This document shows, piece after piece, positions 23,064 through 30,798 of a stretch of 33,882 nt of DNA. Position 1 is the stretch's first letter, and the number at the start of each line of letters is the position of its first letter. Position numbers and translations under genes: made by a program. The notes below the pieces were generated by a model. It saw only the letters and a program-made list of their open reading frames with translations, was not told the origin of the DNA and did no database searches. The stretch lies in assembly GCA_023389255.1 (NCBI GenBank), contig JAEWER010000026.1, forward strand, positions 1-33,882. Reading direction: 5' to 3'. Source of the DNA: Bacillota bacterium. Its GTDB lineage: Bacteria; Bacillota; Clostridia; Saccharofermentanales; DTU023.

Positions 23064-23444
23064 TTATTTGATTTCGACTTCAGCGCCAGCTTCCTTGAGT
23101 TTTTCAGCGGCTGCATCAGCTTCTTCTTTGCTGACATTCTCTTTCAGTTCCTTAGGTGCGCCATCAACTAATGCTTTGGCTTCCTTCAGGCCTAAACCGG
23201 TGATCTCACGAACAGCCTTGATAGCTGCGATCTTGTTACCGCCAGCATTCTTCAGAACGATGGTGAACTCGGTCTTTTCTTCAGCAGGAGCGGCTTGAGC
23301 TGCACCAGCATTACCACCGCCAACAGCCATAGCTGAAGCATCAACACCGAAAGCTTCTTCTAAACCCTTAACCAGCTCATGGAGCTCTAAAACGGTTAAG
23401 CCTTTGACTTCTTCTAATAAGTTAGTAACTTTTTCACTAGCCAT
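23064..23444 (-). CDS. rplL: Ribosomal protein L7/L12
   Basis: A 126-residue acidic, Ala-rich stalk protein. The N-terminal dimer domain (LTVLELHELVKGLEEAFGV) binds L10, a flexible Ala-rich hinge follows (about 38-55), and the C-terminal domain (KTEFTIVLKNAGGNKIAAIKAVR type, with GLGLKEAKALVDGAPK) recruits translation GTPases. AGGAT-type ribosome site upstream. It is the last gene of the unit and is followed by a strong terminator rather than rpoB. Confidence 0.98.
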   Translation of the reverse strand: MASEKVTNLLEEVKGLTVLELHELVKGLEEAFGVDASAMAVGGGNAGAAQAAPAEEKTEFTIVLKNAGGNKIAAIKAVREITGLGLKEAKALVDGAPKELKENVSKEEADAAAEKLKEAGAEVEIK

Positions 23445-23467
23445 AATTATCCTCCAAAATAAGCTAA

Positions 23468-24076
23468 TTACTCGGCATCAGCTTGAGCTTCTTCTTGGCT
23501 CTCTGCTGCCTCTGTTGTTGCTTCAGTAGCAACTTCTTGTGCGACTGCTTTTACTAAGTCAGCCACTTGCTCTTTGCCTTCTTCATCGCCTTGCTTTGCG
23601 ACTAAATTTAAGACAAAGGCTAACTTGCGCACAGGGTGGATCAGGGTACCAACTAACTGACCGTGTAAGGTATGAGTGTCAGGAATGTTGGCAAGTTGCA
23701 TGATGGTAGCCAGTTCAACTGTTTGACCTTCCATCACACCGCCCTTAATCTCAGTCTTCTTAAACTTTTCAGCAAACTTTTTGCTCAAACGAGGTGCGCT
23801 GACGATGTCTTCTTTGCTAAACGCTAAAGCTGAAGGACCAGTCAAAGCATCTGTAGGAGCTTCAATACCTAAAGTTTCGAAGGCGCGCTTGATGATTTGG
23901 TTTTTGACTACACGATATTGAACGTTGTTCTTACGGAATTCTGAACGCATCTCAGTATCTTGAGCTACGGTCAAACCCTGGTAATCAGTTAAGACGATGG
24001 ATTGAGCATCCTTTAACTCATTCGCCAAGTCAGAAACCACTTGTTGCTTGCGCTTTAAGATTTTTGCACTGGGCAT
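23468..24076 (-). CDS. rplJ: Ribosomal protein L10
   Basis: L10 anchors L7/L12 dimers to the ribosome at the L11 stalk base. The 202-residue protein is some 25-30 residues longer than most bacterial L10 because of an acidic Ala/Glu/Thr-rich tail (about 172-202). The core is typical: IVLTDYQGLTVAQ and YRVVKNQIIKRAF. AAGGAGG precedes the ATG by seven bases, but this site can be sealed by an 11-bp complementary stretch in the leader. It is 23 bases upstream of rplL. Synthesis is expected to be autoregulated through the L10 leader. Confidence 0.96.
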   Translation of the reverse strand: MPSAKILKRKQQVVSDLANELKDAQSIVLTDYQGLTVAQDTEMRSEFRKNNVQYRVVKNQIIKRAFETLGIEAPTDALTGPSALAFSKEDIVSAPRLSKKFAEKFKKTEIKGGVMEGQTVELATIMQLANIPDTHTLHGQLVGTLIHPVRKLAFVLNLVAKQGDEEGKEQVADLVKAVAQEVATEATTEAAESQEEAQADAE

Positions 24077-24205
24077 TATCGTTCCTCCTTGTTAGATTTT
24101 ATAAATACCCCTCACAAGGCGGAGGGGCAGGAACGATAACCCTGCTTCCACCTCGGTCGGATGTTTTAACGTTATGCCGAAGCTCCGACTGTCTTGGGCG
24201 AGAGG
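24077..24205 (-). ncRNA. L10 leader (autoregulatory ribosomal-protein leader)
   Basis: Between rplA and rplJ the minus strand carries the conserved L10-leader features: CCAAGACAGTCGG, a paired CCGACCGAGGTGGAAGC segment and a later G-C hairpin CCCCTC/GAGGGG. In Firmicutes the L10(L12)4 complex binds this RNA to shut down rplJL. Two arms, 24129-24139 and 24076-24086, are perfectly complementary over 11 bases; pairing would cover the ribosome site and start codon of rplJ. The T-tract after the G-C hairpin is poor (TATTTATA), so control here may be mainly at translation. Confidence 0.85.
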
Positions 24206-24214
24206 ATATTTAGC

Positions 24215-24904
24215 TTAGTTAATTTTGCTGTTTACTTTGATACCAGGACCCATGGTTGCAGTAATAACCAGGCTCTTAATGTAGGTACCTTTAGCAGCAG
24301 CAGGTTTTGCCTTAATGATGGCCTGCAATAAAGTGGTCAAGTTCTCTTCGAGTTTTTCTTGCTCAAATGAGGCTTTACCAATGGGGCAGTGAATAATGTT
24401 TTGTTTATCTAAACGATATTCAACTTTACCGGCTTTTGAATCTTTAATTGCTTGACCGATATCCATGGTAACAGTGCCTGATTTGGGGTTAGGCATTAAG
24501 CCCTTAGGACCTAAAACACGACCGATACGACCAACAACACCCATCATATCAGGAGTTGCGATGACGACGTCAAAATCAAACCAGTTTTCTTTGACGATCT
24601 TGTCGGCTAAGTCTTCTGCACCAACATAATCAGCACCAGCAGCTTGTGCTTCATCGGCTTTAGCACCACGAGCAAAAGCTAAGACACGGACATCACGACC
24701 AGTACCATGAGGCAATACAATTGCGCCACGCACTTGTTGATCAGCGTGACGTGAGTCAACACCTAAACGAGCATGTAGCTCGATGGTTTCGTCGAATTTA
24801 GCAGTTGCTGTTTCTTTAACTAAAGCAACAGCTTCGGAAATCTCATAAATTTTGGATCTCTCGACCTTTTGTGAGGTCGCATTAAATCTTTTACCTTTTT
24901 TCAT
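24215..24904 (-). CDS. rplA: Ribosomal protein L1
   Basis: The 229-residue protein has the L1 pattern: MKKGKRFNATSQKVERSK start, AIVLPHGTGRDVRVLAFARG, the domain II segment TPDMMGVVGRIGRVLGPKGLMPNPK with its RNA-binding signature, and the C-terminal SLVITATMGPGIKVN. It forms the mobile L1 stalk at the tRNA exit site and in many bacteria represses the rplKA mRNA. It begins 11 bases after rplK with its own AAGGAG site. Confidence 0.98.
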   Translation of the reverse strand: MKKGKRFNATSQKVERSKIYEISEAVALVKETATAKFDETIELHARLGVDSRHADQQVRGAIVLPHGTGRDVRVLAFARGAKADEAQAAGADYVGAEDLADKIVKENWFDFDVVIATPDMMGVVGRIGRVLGPKGLMPNPKSGTVTMDIGQAIKDSKAGKVEYRLDKQNIIHCPIGKASFEQEKLEENLTTLLQAIIKAKPAAAKGTYIKSLVITATMGPGIKVNSKIN

Positions 24905-24915
24905 CTGCGATCTCC

Positions 24916-25347
24916 TTACTTATCCATGTCTACGACAATACCCATGCTTCGAGCTGTACCAGCAACCATGCGAGCACATGCTTCTAAGCTAGCGGCATTG
25001 GTGTCTTTCAATTTGATCTCGGCGATCTTTAAGCACTCTGACCAAGGTACAGTAGCAACCTTGTTCTTGTTAGGAACGCCTGAACCAGATTCAATATTAC
25101 ATGCTTTCTTCAGCAGAACCGCAGCGGGTGGAGTCTTGGTGATGAAATCGAATGAACGATCCGCGTAAACGGTGATGACAACAGGCACGATCATGCCTAA
25201 GTCTTTTTGTGTGCGTTCATTGAAGTCTTTAACGAATTGAGCGATGTTCAATCCGTGTTGTCCAAGAGCTGGTCCGACCGGTTGTGCTGGCGTTGCTTTA
25301 CCTGCGGGGATTTGCAGCTTAACTAATGCAACAACTTTCTTTGCCAT
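24916..25347 (-). CDS. rplK: Ribosomal protein L11
   Basis: A 143-residue protein with QIPAGKATPAQPVGPALGQHGLN near the N-terminus and the C-terminal rRNA-binding part ending in ARSMGIVVD, at the GTPase-associated centre. GGGAGGT precedes the ATG. About 125 bases separate it from nusG; this gap holds a TATATT -10-like element and a short GACG/CGTC pairing but no convincing terminator, so it may have both read-through and its own promoter. Confidence 0.98.
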   Translation of the reverse strand: MAKKVVALVKLQIPAGKATPAQPVGPALGQHGLNIAQFVKDFNERTQKDLGMIVPVVITVYADRSFDFITKTPPAAVLLKKACNIESGSGVPNKNKVATVPWSECLKIAEIKLKDTNAASLEACARMVAGTARSMGIVVDMDK

Positions 25348-25471
25348 AGTGGCAACCTCCCAAACTTTCTTGAATTTTAAGCGGACGCAGTTAGACCTAC
25401 GTCAGCAAGTTAACTGTGTAAATATAACACAAATTTTAATTTGCTTCAGCTCCTCTTAAGATGAAAGCCAA

Positions 25472-26008
25472 TTAAACACGCAAAATTTGTGTCAGTTCTA
25501 ATTCTACTGGTGTCTCACGGCCAAACATTGAAACCATAACGACAACTTTCTTCTTCTCGGCATTGATTTCTTGCACTTTGCCGTCGAAGCCTTCCAGTGG
25601 TCCTTGAATAATTCGTACAGAATCGCCTACGGTGTAATCCACTTCTGGGACATAGTCCGTTGCCAGACCCATAATCAGCAATTCTTCGTCAGTTAGAGGC
25701 ACTGGATGAGTGCTCGAGGGACCAACGAAGCCTGTAACACCACGAGTGTTGCGGACAATGTACCAAATTTCATCAGTCAAAATCATTTTGACTAGAACGT
25801 AACCTGGATATAGTTTGCGCAGATGCTGTTTGCGTTTGCCGTCTTTGATCTCGGTTTCTTCTTTAGTCGGCACTGAGACTTCTTGGATAAAGTCTTGCAA
25901 TTGACGATTTTCTACTATCATCTCCAGCGTATCTTTAACCTTGTTCTCATAGCCTGAATAGGTATGTACCACATACCACAATGCATTATTTGTTTGCTCT
26001 GCGGACAT
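25472..26008 (-). CDS. nusG: Transcription termination/antitermination factor NusG
   Basis: A 178-residue protein with the NGN domain (WYVVHTYSGYENKVKDTLE at 11-29; LYPGYVLVKMILTDEIWYIVRNTRGVTGFVG) and a C-terminal KOW domain (VGDSVRIIQGPLEGFDGKVQEI). It binds RNA polymerase and modulates pausing and transcription-translation coupling. It starts 11 bases after secE, with GGAGAG upstream of the ATG. Confidence 0.98.
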   Translation of the reverse strand: MSAEQTNNALWYVVHTYSGYENKVKDTLEMIVENRQLQDFIQEVSVPTKEETEIKDGKRKQHLRKLYPGYVLVKMILTDEIWYIVRNTRGVTGFVGPSSTHPVPLTDEELLIMGLATDYVPEVDYTVGDSVRIIQGPLEGFDGKVQEINAEKKKVVVMVSMFGRETPVELELTQILRV

Positions 26009-26019
26009 TACACTCTCCG

Positions 26020-26397
26020 TTAATTGCCAGTTGTAGCTGTGATGGTTACTGCAGTTGTGGGATTAGTAACTGCCACTTGCGTTTCAGTAGTGGTAGCTGT
26101 ACCCGTAGTAGCAGTAGTAGCTACTGTAGTGGTCTTAGGTTTTCTGGCGTGGTAGAAACCGCTGGCACTTAGAGCCGTGCTGATCACTGAATCGAAGACA
26201 AAAATCATCACTGCAATTACCAAAATAATTACTAAGACTGTGCTGGTATTCAGCTTCAGCTTATTTTTATCTGGCCAGTTGATACGGCGAATCTCTTGTC
26301 TTAAATCACCAAACCAGTTTTTAAGACGAGTAAAAAAGCCAGGTTTCTGGTTTTTCTTACTTCCCTTTTTTTCTGTTTCTTTTTTTACTTTTGCCAT
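26020..26397 (-). CDS. secE: Preprotein translocase subunit SecE with a Thr-rich C-terminal extension
   Basis: SecE clamps SecY in the protein-export channel. The 125-residue protein has a basic N-terminus, the conserved amphipathic segment LRQEIRRINWPDK (32-44) and a single membrane helix at about 51-72. Bacterial single-span SecE usually ends shortly after that helix; here a further 50 residues follow, of which residues 89-125 include 19 Thr out of 37. With normal topology this tail would lie outside the cell membrane. Its role is unknown. The ribosome site is weak (GGGTAAG), and the gene starts 18 bases after rpmG, so coupling to rpmG is likely. Confidence 0.93.
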   Translation of the reverse strand: MAKVKKETEKKGSKKNQKPGFFTRLKNWFGDLRQEIRRINWPDKNKLKLNTSTVLVIILVIAVMIFVFDSVISTALSASGFYHARKPKTTTVATTATTGTATTTETQVAVTNPTTAVTITATTGN

Positions 26398-26415
26398 AGT
26401 GCTTACCCGTTACAC

Positions 26416-26580
26416 TTACTTAGTTTCGCGGTGATTGGTGTGCTTTTTGCAGAATGGGCAGTACTTTTTCAGTTCCAGCTTATCCTTAGTATTGTTCTTG
26501 TTTTTCTTGGTGTTGTAGTTACGACGCTTGCACTCTTCACAAGCCAACATAACACGCTCTCTTGCACCAGGTTTTGCCAT
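26416..26580 (-). CDS. rpmG: Ribosomal protein L33, zinc-binding form
   Basis: A 54-residue protein starting at ATG 26580, with GGAGGT six bases upstream. It reads MAKPGARERVMLACEECK, then RNYNTKKNKNN and YCPFCKKHTNHRETK. Four cysteines in two CxxC pairs (C14, C17, C41, C44) make it the C+ zinc-ribbon form, so ribosome zinc stored here could be traded for a C- paralogue under zinc limitation. It heads the unit rpmG-secE-nusG, a standard bacterial order. It is short enough to be missed by length-filtered gene finding. Confidence 0.96.
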   Translation of the reverse strand: MAKPGARERVMLACEECKRRNYNTKKNKNNTKDKLELKKYCPFCKKHTNHRETK

Positions 26581-26631
26581 GATGTACCTCCGGCTTACGA
26601 GCTTAGACTCGTTCTTTTGATTTCATTTTTA

Positions 26632-26697
26632 CTCCACATAAAAAAAGACTCCCGTGGAGACGACTCAAATATATCGTTATTTAACCCTATTTGTCAA
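26632..26697 (-). promoter_or_regulatory. Strong promoter and attenuator-like leader of rpmG-secE-nusG
   Basis: A consensus -35 TTGACA (26697-26692) and -10 TATATT (26673-26668) are spaced by 18 bases. Downstream, a small hairpin (26661-26647; CTCC/GGAG core) is followed by seven T. The left arm can instead pair with a later GTGGAG (26637-26632) as CTCCAC/GTGGAG, which would break the hairpin. A further ACGAG/CTCGT hairpin lies next to the rpmG ribosome site. The promoter is clear; attenuation is inferred from the competing pairings. Confidence 0.65.
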
Positions 26698-26728
26698 CAT
26701 TGATATATACAAATAAATCGAAATAAAG

Positions 26729-26766
26729 AAAAGCGCTCTAAACAGGTATCGGGTTAGAGCGCTTTT
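26729..26766 (-). terminator. Terminator after the polysaccharide deacetylase gene
   Basis: A 13-bp perfect stem AAAAGCGCTCTAA/TTAGAGCGCTTTT with a 12-base loop, about 65 bases after the minus-strand stop codon. It also insulates the rpmG promoter. Confidence 0.85.
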
Positions 26767-26832
26767 ACCTATCTGCACAAGTAATGAACTTCTAATTAAA
26801 AATGAACTTCTAACTTGAATACGTTGACCGTT

Positions 26833-27975
26833 TTAATCTTGATCCAGTCCTCTCACTTCACGGAAACGCTTGGCTAGTTTGTAGGGCATTACTTGTTTAG
26901 CGTCTACAAAACCATAACCCATCTCTTTATAACCTTTGATCACACGGTCGATAGCATCTCTTGTCCACTCGCGATCATGCATCAAAATATTTGCACCATC
27001 ACGTAGATAATCGTTGTGCAACATTTTGTCTGCTAAAACATCGGCATCCCAGTTTTCTTTATCGATGTCGTACACAAAGCTCCACATCATCAAGACCATG
27101 TCATCATCGTGTACTATCTTGGCAACATCATCATTGAAATCACCAAACGGCGGACGGAACAAGGTAGGCTTCTTGCCTATAACCTCTTTGATCATGTCAT
27201 TTAAGTCGAGAATTTGTGAAACTCTTTCCTCATGTGTCAATTCGGTTAAAAATGGGTGTGTCATGGTATGGTTACCAATCTCAAAACCCATATCATAGAT
27301 TTCTTTAAGCACCTTTTTCTGCTCAGGTGTATATAAGAAATGACCGTTGACCATAAAAATAGCTGGAACATTGTTCTCTTTAAAGATTTTTGCCATATCC
27401 ATTGAATATTTATCAGGCGCATCATCGACTGTCAAGAAAACTACGTGTGGATCAGCATCTTTAACTGGTTTCAACAAGAATGATCCCGGCTCTATATAGT
27501 AATCATACTTAGCAAATTCTTTTTCTTCTTCTGGTGTACCTAATTTACCTTTTGCTTCAGCATCTTTAGCGGTAGTAGCACTACTACCCTTTGCCTTGGT
27601 AGCTGTTTGACTTGCGCCTGAATTTTGGGCTTGATTAGTCTGACTTTGTCCCGTAGAAGTAACTAAGGCTGGCACTGTGCTATTTTTATTGGCACTGAAA
27701 TTCCTGCCTGACAGCAAGAACTTATAGATAAACATACCTGCAAGCAAGGCAATTACAAGTAACATAATAACCACTACCACGGGAATACCCTGTTTAGTTG
27801 CAGATGGGCTTTTTATCACAACGGCTTGTTGTTTAGCTCTAGGGCGTGGACGATATTGCTTCGCTTTAGTTTGCTCTAAATTGACTGTACTTTCTTTGCT
27901 TTGATTTCGCTGTGGCCTAGGGCGTCTTGTAGCTTCTGTTCTAGTTTCAGGTCTATCGATGTGAGAATTATCCAT
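26833..27975 (-). CDS. Membrane-anchored polysaccharide deacetylase (CE4 family)
   Basis: The 380-residue protein has a basic, Arg/Pro/Gln-rich cytoplasmic N-terminus (1-60), one membrane helix (63-88), a low-complexity Ser/Thr/Ala/Gln linker (about 95-145) and an outer NodB/CE4 domain (about 177-375). Catalytic motifs are TVDDAPD (182-188; D184 and D185), the metal histidines in NHTMTH (H236, H240), RPPFGDFN (274-281) and LMHD with H333. The first motif deviates from the usual TFDDGP. Peptidoglycan N-acetylglucosamine deacetylation for lysozyme resistance is the most common role of such anchored enzymes, but another wall polymer is possible. It stands alone with its own terminator. Confidence 0.9.
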   Translation of the reverse strand: MDNSHIDRPETRTEATRRPRPQRNQSKESTVNLEQTKAKQYRPRPRAKQQAVVIKSPSATKQGIPVVVVIMLLVIALLAGMFIYKFLLSGRNFSANKNSTVPALVTSTGQSQTNQAQNSGASQTATKAKGSSATTAKDAEAKGKLGTPEEEKEFAKYDYYIEPGSFLLKPVKDADPHVVFLTVDDAPDKYSMDMAKIFKENNVPAIFMVNGHFLYTPEQKKVLKEIYDMGFEIGNHTMTHPFLTELTHEERVSQILDLNDMIKEVIGKKPTLFRPPFGDFNDDVAKIVHDDDMVLMMWSFVYDIDKENWDADVLADKMLHNDYLRDGANILMHDREWTRDAIDRVIKGYKEMGYGFVDAKQVMPYKLAKRFREVRGLDQD

Positions 27976-28079
27976 ATGCCCTTCCTTTTTATTTATTCAT
28001 TCACTTCAATTAATTCATTTTAGTTTACATTACGACTTTTTTGCCAATTGCACATTAAGTAATTTTAAGAACGCCTAAT

Positions 28080-28137
28080 TTGAATGCAAGTGGCAATTTA
28101 TATATGATTAGTTAAGTAATGTTTATGCCCTCGGGCA
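28080..28137 (+). promoter_or_regulatory. upp promoter
   Basis: -35 TTGAAT (28080-28085), 17-base spacer, -10 TATGAT (28103-28108). A small TGCCC/GGGCA hairpin (28126-28137) lies just before the ribosome site. No PyrR-type attenuator is evident. Confidence 0.5.
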
Positions 28138-28149
28138 GAGGAGATCATC

Positions 28150-28785
28150 GTGGAAAATTCATCTATTGTTGTTTTCGAGCATCCTTTAATCCAGCACAAA
28201 GTTAGCATGATGCGTTCCAAAGAGACTTCTACCAAAGAGTTTCGTGAACTTGCATCTGAGATTGCTACTTTAATGTGCTACGAGGCTTGCAAGGATATCC
28301 CCTTAGTGGATGTGGAGATTGAAACTCCCATTGGTCCTGCAACTGTCAAAGTAGTCGCCGGCAAAAAAGTGGCATTGGTACCCATTTTACGCGCTGGCTT
28401 AGGTATGGTAGATGGCGTCTTAAACCTGATCCCTGGCGCTCGCGTGGGTCATATCGGTTTATACCGTGATCCCGAAACTCTGGAAGCTGTAGAGTACTAT
28501 TGCAAACTACCCTCAGACATCTCAGAGCGCGAAATCTTTGTTTTGGATCCTATGCTGGCAACTGGCGCTTCCGTAATTGCAGCCTTGGATTTGTTGAAAC
28601 AAAAAGGTTGCAAGCAATTAAAATTGCTGTGCATCATCGCAGCTAAACCGGGTGTTGAAGCTGTGCACAAGGCTCACCCCGATGTTTCTATTTACTGCGC
28701 CGCCATGGATGAGGAGCTCAACGATCACGCTTACATCGTTCCCGGCTTGGGAGATGCGGGCGATCGTCTCTTCGGAACTAAGTAA
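28150..28785 (+). CDS. upp: Uracil phosphoribosyltransferase
   Basis: It makes UMP from uracil and PRPP in pyrimidine salvage. The 211-residue protein starts at GTG 28150, with AGGAG seven bases upstream. Motifs are VPILRAGLGMVDG (77-89), the PRPP loop DPMLATGAS (133-141) and the uracil-binding GDAGDRLFGT (201-210). It is a single-gene unit between its own promoter and terminator; no uracil permease gene is adjacent. Confidence 0.97.
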   Translation: MENSSIVVFEHPLIQHKVSMMRSKETSTKEFRELASEIATLMCYEACKDIPLVDVEIETPIGPATVKVVAGKKVALVPILRAGLGMVDGVLNLIPGARVGHIGLYRDPETLEAVEYYCKLPSDISEREIFVLDPMLATGASVIAALDLLKQKGCKQLKLLCIIAAKPGVEAVHKAHPDVSIYCAAMDEELNDHAYIVPGLGDAGDRLFGTK

Positions 28786-28787
28786 AC

Positions 28788-28812
28788 AAAAGGGAGCATT
28801 TGCTCCCTTTTT
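28788..28812 (+). terminator. Terminator after upp
   Basis: Stem AAAGGGAGCA/TGCTCCCTTT with a T-run, three bases after the stop codon; its A-rich left flank may also help end perR transcription from the other side. Confidence 0.88.
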
Positions 28813-28847
28813 CTTAGTCTCAAATTATAGGAGAAACTAGTTTCAAT

Positions 28848-29285
28848 TTACTTTGCCAGCTCGGCTTGCTCTTGGCAGTCTGGACAAATACCCGTTAACA
28901 AAACTGCTTGATTATGAATTTCAAAGCCAGCTAGGGCTGGGTTTTGAAATGTAGAAGCTGGCAGATCGATATCGATAAGACGTCCACACTTTTGACACTT
29001 AAAGTGAGCATGATCCATTACGTCTGTATCATAGCGAGTTTCACTATCTTTAAATTCGAGCACTCGCACCAAACCTACATCGCAAAATGATTTTAGGGTG
29101 TTGTAGATCGTACCCCTAGACATATTCTGCTTTTCAGCACGAATACCACTGTATATTTCTTCAGCTGTAGGGTGAGTTTTGCAATTCATTAAATATTTAT
29201 AGACGCTCAAACGTTGCGTTGTTGCATTGAGCCCTGCACGTCTAATAATGTCTCTCATTTGTTGCTCTGAATGAACCTGACACAT
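28848..29285 (-). CDS. perR: Peroxide-sensing Fur-family repressor PerR
   Basis: I choose ATG 29285 because AGGAGAGG lies just upstream; an in-frame ATG at 29318 lacks a site. The product is then 145 residues, the size of Bacillus PerR, and the regulatory metal ligands fall one residue later than in that protein: H38, D86, H92, H94 and D105. Two CxxC pairs (C97, C100, C134, C137) hold the structural zinc. The winged helix includes NMSRGTIYNTLKSF. The Asp at 105 supports PerR over Fur or Zur. It would repress oxidative-stress genes until peroxide oxidises the metal-site histidines. It follows selA by 53 bases on the same strand with no terminator between. Confidence 0.88.
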   Translation of the reverse strand: MCQVHSEQQMRDIIRRAGLNATTQRLSVYKYLMNCKTHPTAEEIYSGIRAEKQNMSRGTIYNTLKSFCDVGLVRVLEFKDSETRYDTDVMDHAHFKCQKCGRLIDIDLPASTFQNPALAGFEIHNQAVLLTGICPDCQEQAELAK

Positions 29286-29338
29286 TTTCCTCTCCTTAAC
29301 CCCGTTATGATCACACAAATCACGTAAGAATTAAAGTG

Positions 29339-30790
29339 TTAGAGCAAATTCTTGCACGCATCCACCACAATATTGAACTGTTCTTCAGCAATTGTTCGCA
29401 TATCCAGCAGATAAACTTGATCTTGGATTCTGCCAATAATTGGATATTTACCTAAGCGCAGACTTCTCTCTAACGCAATGACATCGAACTTTGGTTCGGC
29501 ACTGTTTTGTGGTGTAAACTGTAATGCCTTTGATGGTAAAGTCGCGTTGGCATAGGCGCCTCCACCCACTTTAGCTTCGCTATCTACTATCTCAATTTGG
29601 AAAGGTAAGCCCAGTTTCTCTAAGTTATGTTGCAGGCGCTGAGCTTTGCCTATTAATTCTTCTGTTTCATAACCCAGCATCCGCAATAACGGTATACGCT
29701 TAACTGCTTCTTCTTCATCAAGGTAGAGTTTGAGTGTTTGTTCTAGCGCTACTAAGGTTAGTTTATCTATCCGCAAAGCTCTGGAGAGTTGGTTTTTCTT
29801 TAGCTTATCTACCAATGATTTTTTGCCGAGAATAATGCCTGCCTGACTAGCTCCGAGCAATTTATCACCACTGAACATCACCAAATCACTACCCTGTTCT
29901 AGGGCTTCTTTAACTGTGGGTTCATAGGGGAGGCCAAAGCGTTGCATATCACAGAGTAAACCACTGCCTAAGTCATTAAAAAGATATATTCCTTTATCCT
30001 CACATAATGGTTTTAATTCCTGAATTGGCACTTGATGTGTAAAACCAACCACATGGAAATTACTGGTATGCACTTTGATAACTGCTGCCGTTTCAGCATT
30101 GATCGCTTGTTCGTAATCAAAGAGATGTGTACGGTTAGTTGCACCCACCTCACAAAGTTTAGTTTGGCTCTGCTTCATTATTTCAGGAATTCTAAAAGAG
30201 CCACCTACTTCAACTAGTTCGCCACGCGAGATCACTACTTCACGCTCTTTGCAAAATGTATTGAGAACTAGCATCACCGCCGCCGCATTGTTGTTGACTA
30301 CATGAGCAGCCTCTGCACCAGTCAATTCTGTGAGTAGTTTTTCAATGTGATCGCCTCTAAAGCCTCTTTTGCCTGATTCCAAATCATATTCTAAGTTGGA
30401 ATAATTCAAAGTGATATCCATCAAAGCATCAGAACATTCAGGCGCTAGTACAGCTCTTCCTAAATTAGTATGTAGTATTACACCCGTACCGTTGATCACT
30501 GGCATTAGCTCGCCACGTTGTTCTTTTTCTAACGCTTTGCTAACTAAACGAAAGACCTGTACTGATGCCACTGCTCTCACATCAGTTATTTCTCCCAAGA
30601 GAATTTGCTTGCGCAAAGTAGCTAGAACTTGTTGCATAGCTTTTTTTATTTGGCTAAAAGAGTAGTTTTTAGCTAAAACTTCTACGGCTGCATCTTCTAG
30701 TAATTTCCCCATAGCCGGAAGTTCTCGCAATAATTGATTGACAGCTGGTTTAGTTTCAATTAGTTCGCTTAGGTTGGCTTGTTCTGTCAT
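29339..30790 (-). CDS. selA: L-seryl-tRNA(Sec) selenium transferase
   Basis: SelA converts seryl-tRNA-Sec to selenocysteyl-tRNA-Sec using selenophosphate; it forms a large ring of PLP-bound subunits. The 483-residue protein has the N-terminal tRNA-binding helical part (about 1-80), VINGTGVILHTNLGRA (98-113), AAHVVNNNAAAVML and the PLP lysine K310 in SGDKLLGASQAG. The family usually reads GGPQAG at the end of that motif; here it is GASQAG. The start lies eight bases after the selB stop, inside a GTAGGTG ribosome site, so the two are coupled. Selenophosphate synthetase (selD) is not in this window. Confidence 0.96.
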   Translation of the reverse strand: MTEQANLSELIETKPAVNQLLRELPAMGKLLEDAAVEVLAKNYSFSQIKKAMQQVLATLRKQILLGEITDVRAVASVQVFRLVSKALEKEQRGELMPVINGTGVILHTNLGRAVLAPECSDALMDITLNYSNLEYDLESGKRGFRGDHIEKLLTELTGAEAAHVVNNNAAAVMLVLNTFCKEREVVISRGELVEVGGSFRIPEIMKQSQTKLCEVGATNRTHLFDYEQAINAETAAVIKVHTSNFHVVGFTHQVPIQELKPLCEDKGIYLFNDLGSGLLCDMQRFGLPYEPTVKEALEQGSDLVMFSGDKLLGASQAGIILGKKSLVDKLKKNQLSRALRIDKLTLVALEQTLKLYLDEEEAVKRIPLLRMLGYETEELIGKAQRLQHNLEKLGLPFQIEIVDSEAKVGGGAYANATLPSKALQFTPQNSAEPKFDVIALERSLRLGKYPIIGRIQDQVYLLDMRTIAEEQFNIVVDACKNLL

Positions 30791-30798
30791 GCTTTCAC

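Noticed and set aside
25348..25471. L1-binding site in the rplK leader
   Set aside because: Only a four-pair GACG/CGTC match was seen; too weak to call an L1 operator.
26431..26703. Plus-strand open frame covering rpmG and its promoter
   Set aside because: It would run opposite a clear L33 gene and its consensus promoter and terminator-like leader.
29286..29318. Upstream ATG as start of perR
   Set aside because: The ATG at 29285 has AGGAGAGG and gives the exact PerR length and ligand numbering.
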